Shown here in pieces: positions 7,589 through 13,469 of a stretch of 22,529 nt of DNA. The stretch lies in the IMG/VR virus record IMGVR_UViG_3300024518_002045, positions 1-22,529 of that record. One strand, 5' to 3'. Numbering within the stretch: the stretch's first letter is position 1; every line of letters starts with the position of its first letter. Under the pieces are notes generated by a model that was given only the letters and a program-made list of their open reading frames with translations, searched no databases and was not told the DNA's origin. The position numbers and the translations under genes are program-made. The stretch comes from a virus.

Positions 7589-8130
7589 AACCTGTCGGAG
7601 ACCAGCCCTGGATGCCGAGCGACGCCGTCAACTTCTTCGGTGACATCGTTCGCAACATGCAGGATGAGAAGAGCGAAGGCGACTTGGTCAAGGTTCTCGA
7701 GTTCGGTTCTGGTGGCAGTACCGTATGGCTCGACAAAGCCGGGTGTCGTGTAGTCACCATTGAACACAACTTCAAGTGGCACGGCAGGGTTCGCAAACAA
7801 ACGACATGGCACACGTTTCACATCTACCACCAACGACCCTATGCAGGCGTCTGTGACCTGTTCCCTGACGAGCTGTTTGACATCGTACTCGTGGACGGAC
7901 GTGATAGGCTCGAGTGTGGTCAAGCCGCCATGAGACTGGTAGCCCGCGACGGGTGGATGATACTCGATGACGCGAACCGTCACCGCTACGCACAACTGCA
8001 CAGAGACCTCAACCTAGAGGGCTGGGAAAAGACCAAGAAGGTCTCCACGGACGCAACTCTCGACATGGTGCAAAACGCACCGAACAAGACCCGTACCACC
8101 GCCTTCTTCAGGAGACCTCCCCATGTCTAA
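7585..8130 (+). CDS. Class I SAM-dependent methyltransferase
   Basis: A 181-residue Rossmann-fold methyltransferase. Motif I is VLEFGSGGSTVWL at about 37-49, followed by the acidic ribose-binding residue E60 in VVTIEHN. DIVLVDGRDR (99-108) and GWMILDDANRHRY (123-135) match the later strands. The start is the ATG at 7585, overlapping the glycosyltransferase stop (ATGA); the frame stays open upstream to about 7375, but that would overlap the glycosyltransferase gene by over 200 bases. This FGSGGST type often occurs in surface-glycan gene clusters, so O-methylation of a sugar is plausible. A protein or small-molecule substrate is not excluded. Confidence 0.83.
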   Translation: MKPVGDQPWMPSDAVNFFGDIVRNMQDEKSEGDLVKVLEFGSGGSTVWLDKAGCRVVTIEHNFKWHGRVRKQTTWHTFHIYHQRPYAGVCDLFPDELFDIVLVDGRDRLECGQAAMRLVARDGWMILDDANRHRYAQLHRDLNLEGWEKTKKVSTDATLDMVQNAPNKTRTTAFFRRPPHV

Positions 8131-9097
8131 ATTCCAGAAGCGTCGCGTCCTCGTCATTGGTGGAGCCGGCTACATCGGGTCCGCCATTGTCCGTTGGCTA
8201 CACGACCACGACTACGACCCGCTCGCGTACGACAACGGCGGGAACCGTTCCCACGTTCCGTCGGACCGATACCTGCATGGGAACCTGTTCGATCGTACGA
8301 AGCTGAAGGCGGCCCTCAAAGAGTGTGACATGGTCGTGCACTGTGCGGCACATGCGAAGGTCGGTGAGAGCGCAAGTGCCCCGCGGAAGTATTGGCAGCT
8401 CAACGTCGAGGGGACACAGGTCATACTCAAGTGCATGGCGACAGTGGGTGTCAAGAAGATGGTGTTCTGCTCCACCGCCGCGACCTACGGACAAGACCTC
8501 CCATCACCCATCAAAGAGAGCGACGGCACATACCCATGCAACGTCTACGGTATGACCAAGGTTGCAGCAGAGATGGAGCTGAAACGGTACTGCGAACAAT
8601 ACGACTTTGATGTCACCGCACTACGGTTCTTCAACGCTGCTGGTGCGAGCGCCTGTGGCAAGTACGGTGAGCATCGCATGGACGAGACGCATCTGATACC
8701 GCTCGCTCTCCGTGAGTGTGTTCAGGGTCGCAGAAGGCACGGCCTGTTTCTCAACGGTGAAGACTTCCCTACGTTCGACGGAACCTGTGTACGCGACTAC
8801 GTTCACGTTGACGACATCGCATTCGCAGCAGAGCTTGCGTTAGACGCCCTTTCCGGGTGGGAAACGTACAACGTGGGAACAGGAGAGGGAACGAGCAATC
8901 TAGACGTACTGAGGGCGTGCAAACACGTCACACGCCACAACCTGTCGTGGGAGACACGCGAGCGCCGGGAAGGGGACCCGCCTGTGCTCGTAGCTGACTC
9001 GAACAAGCTTCGAGACACACTGGACTGGGACCCGGAGTATCGCACCATCGAAGACATCGTCGAGAGTGCGTGGAAGTACCACAAGGATGAACGATGA
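8123..9097 (+). CDS. galE: UDP-glucose 4-epimerase-like NAD-dependent epimerase
   Basis: A 324-residue extended short-chain dehydrogenase that likely interconverts UDP-sugars such as UDP-glucose and UDP-galactose. The NAD-binding GGAGYIGS is at 13-20. CSTAATYG places T118 at the catalytic Ser/Thr position, and YGMTK supplies catalytic Y142 and K146. GalE-specific stretches follow: LRFFNAAGA, HLIPLAL, TFDGTCVRDYVHVDDIA, YNVGTGEGTS and RREGDPPVLVADS. Length is near the usual 330-340. The start has GGAGACC upstream and overlaps the methyltransferase stop by 8 bases. The sugar specificity (Glc/Gal or GlcNAc/GalNAc) cannot be read with certainty; the gene symbol reflects family membership. Confidence 0.9.
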   Translation: MSKFQKRRVLVIGGAGYIGSAIVRWLHDHDYDPLAYDNGGNRSHVPSDRYLHGNLFDRTKLKAALKECDMVVHCAAHAKVGESASAPRKYWQLNVEGTQVILKCMATVGVKKMVFCSTAATYGQDLPSPIKESDGTYPCNVYGMTKVAAEMELKRYCEQYDFDVTALRFFNAAGASACGKYGEHRMDETHLIPLALRECVQGRRRHGLFLNGEDFPTFDGTCVRDYVHVDDIAFAAELALDALSGWETYNVGTGEGTSNLDVLRACKHVTRHNLSWETRERREGDPPVLVADSNKLRDTLDWDPEYRTIEDIVESAWKYHKDER

Positions 9098-9273
9098 GCG
9101 TGAAGATGAGACCTTGCCTTTGCCCGAAGTGCAATGGCAAGCTACGACTTAGTCAATCAGCAGGAGACAGGCTATGCAAAGACGGGAAGAAGAACGCCGC
9201 AGGGAAGCACGGCGGCCGCCGGAGTGGCAGTTCAACGGGTCGTCGAGAGGGAGGTCCCAAGACAGGCGACTAG
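9094..9273 (+). CDS. Small Zn-ribbon-like basic protein (59 aa)
   Basis: This gene starts on the ATGA overlapping the epimerase stop. The N-terminus MSVKMRPCLCPKCNGKLRLS has a Cys-x-Cys-x-x-Cys cluster, with another Cys at residue 28. The rest is Gly/Arg/Lys-rich and probably disordered. Its last 100 bases overlap the next gene in a different frame, which is unusual. The ATGA coupling and Cys pattern favour a real gene. The overlap and low-complexity tail leave doubt. Confidence 0.5.
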   Translation: MSVKMRPCLCPKCNGKLRLSQSAGDRLCKDGKKNAAGKHGGRRSGSSTGRREGGPKTGD

Positions 9274-9680
9274 GGTTCATCGCGAGCTGCTTCGATCCCT
9301 TCGTTCACCCTGGCGTACTGCTCGCGATGGAGCAAGCGACCACAGCCTGCAATCTCGATGCGATCATAATCGGTTTGCACATCGACCCGACAGTCGAGCG
9401 TCCCGCCAAACGGAAGCCGACCCTGACCGTCGAGGAACGCATGACGTGCCTGTCGTGTCTCAAGTTCAGCGACCGCCCTGCCATCCCATACCAGTACGAA
9501 GCAGACCTGCTCGCCATCCTGGTCGGCTACGAAGACCAACTCGTGTGCCGCATCTTGGGTGAAGACTACCGCGACCAGCCCTTCACAGGGGATGAACTAG
9601 ACATCCCGATCTTCTACACGAAGCGCCGGCCAGACTGGTCCGGGACCTCGTTTCACCGAAGGCTCCAAGAGTCGCTCTAG
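9174..9680 (+). CDS. Cytidylyltransferase-like nucleotidyltransferase
   Basis: A 168-residue protein of the glycerol-3-phosphate cytidylyltransferase/NMNAT superfamily, which joins CTP or ATP to a phosphorylated substrate. The fold begins at residue 33 with LGFIASCFDPFVHPGVLLAMEQA, followed by AIIIGLHIDP, the KRKPTLTVEERM helix (80-90) and the late nucleotide-binding SGTSFHRRL (156-164, compare ISSTxIR). The usual HxGH reads HPGV, so the second His is replaced. The start at 9174 has AGGAGACAGG upstream, and no other start codon lies before the fold. The first 32 residues are Arg/Glu-rich and lie over the preceding gene in another frame. The substrate is unknown; it may activate a glycan or lipid head group. 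Confidence 0.75.
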   Translation: MQRREEERRREARRPPEWQFNGSSRGRSQDRRLGFIASCFDPFVHPGVLLAMEQATTACNLDAIIIGLHIDPTVERPAKRKPTLTVEERMTCLSCLKFSDRPAIPYQYEADLLAILVGYEDQLVCRILGEDYRDQPFTGDELDIPIFYTKRRPDWSGTSFHRRLQESL

Positions 9681-9766
9681 GCTCGTCAACAGACCCTTGC
9701 TACAGTGGGGACAGTTCGTAGGAATATCTTACACACTGAAACCAACGATGATGCAAGGAATACCGC

Positions 9767-10261
9767 ATGTTGATACTCGCTCAGGCAGGGGAGGCCGGAA
9801 ACGGAATCCTCGATCTGTTCGATCGTTATGGCATTGCGTGGGGTATGTTAGCACTGTTCGTCGTCGCAACAATCTACATCTTGAGGAGGTTGTTGAACGA
9901 CAACAATGGGATACTGACTGGCTACGTGAGGTCCACCATCGATCAACAGAAGCAACTGGCAGACACGGTGCGGGACCAAGCAGCGACAGATGCCAAAGTG
10001 GCACAGTGCTTGGAAGCGAGCGAACAAAGACTCGCAGAGATTCAAAAGACAGTAGAGCGTGTCGAGACGATGCACTACAACCCGCACTCGCAGTTCGCGA
10101 CGGCGACACTCGGGCGGTGCTTCAGACACGGATGCGAGGTCCTAGAACACATCTCCACGAAACTCGAGATCGACGACAAATGCAAACCACTACTCGACGT
10201 GATGCGTCGGGAATTGGATTCTCATAACCAGCACGTTGAAGGGGATGCGCCGCCACAATGA
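9767..10261 (+). CDS. Single-pass membrane protein with cytoplasmic coiled coil
   Basis: A 164-residue protein with one clear membrane helix at about 22-39 (YGIAWGMLALFVVATIYIL), followed by RRLL, so the N-terminus is likely outside and the rest in the cytoplasm. Residues about 55-105 form a charged, heptad-like helix (DQQKQLADTVRDQAATDAKV and EASEQRLAEIQKTVERVE). The C-terminus contains scattered Cys and His. The ATG has AAGGAA upstream, and an 86-base gap precedes it. Its last bases overlap the hydrolase start (ATGA). The layout resembles some phage holin-like or membrane-tethered accessory proteins, but there is no diagnostic motif, so the function is open. Confidence 0.72.
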   Translation: MLILAQAGEAGNGILDLFDRYGIAWGMLALFVVATIYILRRLLNDNNGILTGYVRSTIDQQKQLADTVRDQAATDAKVAQCLEASEQRLAEIQKTVERVETMHYNPHSQFATATLGRCFRHGCEVLEHISTKLEIDDKCKPLLDVMRRELDSHNQHVEGDAPPQ

Positions 10262-10863
10262 ACGCGAACTTCATAATCTGTGTCAGTGGGTTCACCCAGA
10301 ACCGAGGGTACTTCCACGGCATCATGAAGCTACGTGAAGCCCTCATCTCCAACGGGCACAGCGAGGGCAAAGCGAACCGCGTCTGGTACGTCACGTGGAA
10401 GGACTCGATGAGCCGGGTCGCTTGTGAGCTGAGCATCCTGTGCAACCAGCATGGGTTCAAGCCCCGCGTGATGATCTGTGGCTACTCCTACGGTGGCTGG
10501 GGAAGCCTGCAGCTTGCGAAGGAACTGGAGAAGGTCGGCATTGATGTTGAGATTATGATACTCTGCGACCCCGTCGGTCGACCGTGGTGGTGGCCGCGTC
10601 CACTACCCGCACTGACATCTATGCTCGGACGTGATTGGGCACCGAAGCTCCGAGTCCCAGCGAACGTGAAAGTCTGCCATTCGTTCTATCAACAGGAGAA
10701 CCGACCACAAGGACATCAACTGGTCGCTACCAACGGGACCACGATGGAGCAGCCTATCAAACTAAGACACAAACATGAGCGCATGGACGACGCCCCTGAG
10801 TTCCACGGCAGAGTTCTCAAGGAAGCCGCCATGCTGGTTCAACCCGAAGGAGATGTGCCATGA
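10258..10863 (+). CDS. Alpha/beta hydrolase (lipase/esterase-like)
   Basis: A 201-residue alpha/beta hydrolase. The nucleophile elbow is GYSYGG with S77 after the strand VMICGYS. The acid is probably D104 in IMILCDPVG, and the catalytic His is probably H171 or H173 in RHKHERMDD, in the expected order. The N-terminal strand FIICVSGF and following loop fit the oxyanion region. There is no signal peptide, so it would need another export or release route to act on the envelope. It is coupled by ATGA to the membrane protein upstream and to the exported protease downstream. Mycobacteriophage LysB esterases share the fold, but homology to LysB is not visible; the substrate is unknown. Confidence 0.8.
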   Translation: MNANFIICVSGFTQNRGYFHGIMKLREALISNGHSEGKANRVWYVTWKDSMSRVACELSILCNQHGFKPRVMICGYSYGGWGSLQLAKELEKVGIDVEIMILCDPVGRPWWWPRPLPALTSMLGRDWAPKLRVPANVKVCHSFYQQENRPQGHQLVATNGTTMEQPIKLRHKHERMDDAPEFHGRVLKEAAMLVQPEGDVP

Positions 10864-12512
10864 AGTACATCCTAACATCCCTGCTACTCCTTGTGAGCTG
10901 GACGCCTCTCGCGGCGGACCAGCTACCTCAGCGAATAGCACAGTGGCAGCCCAACGTATGTCGAGTACGAGCAGACGAGGGCGGTGGCATCAGCTACGGC
11001 AGCGGAGTGTACGTTGGTCGCGGTCTTGTTGTGACAGCCTTTCACGTTGTACGCGAATGGAAGACCAGTCGAGCGACCCGAGGGCTCAGTGTCACGTTCC
11101 ACAACGGCGGCACGTACCAAGCAACCATCAGTGGATGGGCGAGCGGAACCGATATTGCGTTTCTCAAGATCGATGCGCCCAAGGAAGCGAACATCAAGGG
11201 CGTACTGCTTGCATCAGCTGACCCCGCTCGAGGTTCGGTTGTGTGGAAGTGTGGCTACGGTGGAGACGGTCAACTCATATGGCACAAGGGCACCGTCCAA
11301 GGGTACTCAAGCAACGGGCTCATCGGAGGGGCCTGCTGGTTCCGCGTGACACCCTACGCCCGGAGCGGTGACAGCGGAGGTCCCACGTTCAACGATCAAG
11401 GTGAATTCCTTGGTGACCTGTGGGGAAGCGACCCACAGAGCGGAACCACTACGGCGGTTCTCCCGAGTGCGATCAAGCTCGCGATGGGTGATACCGTTTG
11501 GAACAACCTGCGAACCGCTCACGTTCAATGCTACGGTGGCCAATGCTACCCACAGCAACGGGGCGGCGGTCCGTTCTTTTGGCTGCGACCTCGACAGGAT
11601 TCCCCGGGACTGCGACCTCAACAACCAGGACCGAACCTACGTGACCCAGCACCGGGCGGCATCCCAGGAGGACAGAACCCGCAGATCGGTGGCCTACCAC
11701 AGACCATCCCGGGTGACGGTAGACCAGCCGCGCCCACAGCCCCCCTCGTCCCCGTTCAGCCCCCTGTGGATCTCAAGCCACTACAAGACCAGATAGCCGC
11801 CCTCCAAGCGCAGATAAAGGCGCTCAACGAGAAGCCAGCCCCTGTGGCTCCAGTGGTAGATCTCAGTGGGCTACAAGCTCAACTGGATGCGTTGAAGAAC
11901 CGACCACAGGGTGACCCCGAGGTCACAGCGGCACTCGCGGAACTGAACCGTAAGATGATCGAGTACGGGAATCAGATTGGTCCCCGAGAGCCCATCGTAA
12001 CGAACCCACAGACGGGGAACGATTCGAGTACGAACAACCAGACACAGGTCGGAGCCGCACCCGAGGAGGATGCTGGCTTTGATTGGGGCAGTGCTCTTGG
12101 CATGGCGATCATGCTTGGTGCGGGTGCAACCGGAGTGGGGATACCTGCGTGGGGCGTGATGGCTTGGAGAGGGGCGAGGGCTGCGAAACGACTACGCGAC
12201 GCCCGACTAGCCAACCAGCCAGCAGCTCAACCAGCACAACCACCACCAAGACCCGCACCACAGGAAGACCCGTTGTATATGCCACAACCTGATCCGCCTG
12301 TTCAACATACACAGACGACCCACGTAGTCGATGCTCCGGCACCGCCGGTTTCGCACCGAATCGATACGCAGTTCGTCAATGTGGAGAGCGACAACTATAA
12401 GCGAGCCCACGAGATGGCACGTCAACAGATCGCTCGTCGTTACCCTGGCAGCCAAGACATCTTGGAAGCCGAACTAAGCCTGACCCGCCAATTCGCGGCA
12501 GGTGCTGTCTAA
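10860..12512 (+). CDS. Exported, membrane-anchored trypsin-like serine protease
   Basis: A 550-residue protein in five parts. Residues 1-19 are a signal peptide (MKYILTSLLLLVSWTPLAA). Residues about 30-215 are a chymotrypsin-fold protease with the full triad: H62 in VVTAFHVV, D98 in SGTDIAFLK and S172 in SGDSGGPTF. Residues about 220-300 are Pro/Gly/Gln-rich, with a CYGGQC pair. Residues about 305-375 hold coiled-coil-like segments (LKPLQDQIAALQAQIKALNE and similar). Residues about 405-432 are a hydrophobic, Gly/Ala-rich membrane segment followed by RGARAAKRLRDAR, then a Pro-rich tail of about 110 residues. The likely topology is protease outside and tail inside. The start overlaps the hydrolase stop (ATGA), with AAGGAG upstream. 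An exported, anchored protease is unusual among phage late genes. Confidence 0.87.
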   Translation: MKYILTSLLLLVSWTPLAADQLPQRIAQWQPNVCRVRADEGGGISYGSGVYVGRGLVVTAFHVVREWKTSRATRGLSVTFHNGGTYQATISGWASGTDIAFLKIDAPKEANIKGVLLASADPARGSVVWKCGYGGDGQLIWHKGTVQGYSSNGLIGGACWFRVTPYARSGDSGGPTFNDQGEFLGDLWGSDPQSGTTTAVLPSAIKLAMGDTVWNNLRTAHVQCYGGQCYPQQRGGGPFFWLRPRQDSPGLRPQQPGPNLRDPAPGGIPGGQNPQIGGLPQTIPGDGRPAAPTAPLVPVQPPVDLKPLQDQIAALQAQIKALNEKPAPVAPVVDLSGLQAQLDALKNRPQGDPEVTAALAELNRKMIEYGNQIGPREPIVTNPQTGNDSSTNNQTQVGAAPEEDAGFDWGSALGMAIMLGAGATGVGIPAWGVMAWRGARAAKRLRDARLANQPAAQPAQPPPRPAPQEDPLYMPQPDPPVQHTQTTHVVDAPAPPVSHRIDTQFVNVESDNYKRAHEMARQQIARRYPGSQDILEAELSLTRQFAAGAV

Positions 12513-12528
12513 CCTGAAGGAGATCGAG

Positions 12529-13389
12529 ATGCCAGTTATCAACACCGACGCCGTCTTGTGGTACAACGTGGGCCAGTTTGGTCAGTTGGGCTACGGCGTT
12601 CCCAATCCCAGCGACGACCCCGGCTCGCTGAACCCGATGATTGTGGACTTTGTCAACCTGTCGGGACGCAACCTGTTCCACATCATGCACCATGAGGACG
12701 TGGACCTCAGGACCCCGCCAAGTATCAACACGATCCGCCGCGTGCACAAGCTCTACGTCAGGCTCGCACAGATCCTGGCCAGCAGAGCGGTGCCACCACA
12801 CGAGCTGAACATCGAGACGCAGCACGTGCAACCCGCCGGCGAAGTGTTCCGCGTGTTCCCTGTGCCGTACTTCAAGGTTCGCTCGCCGTTCCTGAAGCGA
12901 TGGGCCGAACTGATCATGATCATGATGGCCGAAGCGATGCAGCACACTGAGAACCGGAAGTCGATGGAGATCTCCACGAACTTCGCAGGTCAGGTCGGCC
13001 AGTACATGACGCGGGTCTACCGTAACATGGCAACCGAGCTGTTCGGTAAGACGCGAGACGAAGTCCACGTGGACGGGTTCATTCTCACCGAAGAAGAGCT
13101 GGGCGTTTACAACCCCGCTGAGTACTTCACCAGCACCGAGATGATTGACACGGTTCCCCACTTGGGACACGTGTTCACTGAAGACCGGTTGAGCGTGATC
13201 AGTGATGGCATCCCCATCACGAGCCTTCCGGAACTCACCCCATGGCCGACGAACCTCACGTCGTATTACAACTCGACCAAGAGCTTCCGAGATGCGAACG
13301 CGGACGACGCGAACATCAACGATCCGACCTCGGGTGCACATCCCAGTCCTGGCGGCGGCCCGGTCATTCCTCCGCCACCCGGACCGTAG
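12529..13389 (+). CDS. Hypothetical protein, probable abundant virion protein
   Basis: A 286-residue protein that I do not recognise. The ATG at 12529 has AAGGAGATCGAG upstream; an in-frame GTG at 12502 inside the previous gene is less likely. The body is mixed and soluble (VRRVHKLYVRLAQILA-like helices, SPFLKRWAELIMIMMAEAM, GQYMTRVYRNMATELFG). The C-terminus is Asn/Asp-rich and then PPPPGP. By eye it uses no CTA Leu codon; the same is seen in the capsid, decoration and tail tube genes but not in the accessory genes upstream. That suggests strong expression. Its position just before the prohead protease suits a structural protein, but a role such as head fibre or capsid accessory is only inference. 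Confidence 0.78.
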   Translation: MPVINTDAVLWYNVGQFGQLGYGVPNPSDDPGSLNPMIVDFVNLSGRNLFHIMHHEDVDLRTPPSINTIRRVHKLYVRLAQILASRAVPPHELNIETQHVQPAGEVFRVFPVPYFKVRSPFLKRWAELIMIMMAEAMQHTENRKSMEISTNFAGQVGQYMTRVYRNMATELFGKTRDEVHVDGFILTEEELGVYNPAEYFTSTEMIDTVPHLGHVFTEDRLSVISDGIPITSLPELTPWPTNLTSYYNSTKSFRDANADDANINDPTSGAHPSPGGGPVIPPPPGP

Positions 13390-13413
13390 TCAGAAAGTTT
13401 TCTAAGAGAGGGC

Positions 13414-13442
13414 TCGACAAGAGTTTTAGACGCCAATACCCT
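13414..13442 (+). promoter_or_regulatory. Weak candidate promoter before the capsid module
   Basis: TCGACA, a 17-base spacer and TACCCT lie in the 80-base gap before the prohead protease gene. The -35-like box matches the sigma-70 consensus well and the -10-like box poorly. The host and its sigma factors are unknown, so this is only a candidate. Confidence 0.2.
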
Positions 13443-13469
13443 AGCTAGCCATCACAGGAGTACAAGACG

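Noticed and set aside
9681-9766. Possible promoter TTGCTA with TAGGAA-like box before the membrane protein
   Set aside because: The -10 match is poor at all plausible spacings, and neighbouring genes do not require a new promoter here.
12376-13341. Long reverse-strand reading frame (321 codons) opposite the unknown virion-like gene
   Set aside because: Its composition is Val/His/Arg-biased, it has no recognisable domain, and it lies fully antisense to a gene with a strong ribosome site and good codon use. It is a shadow of high G/C at third codon positions.
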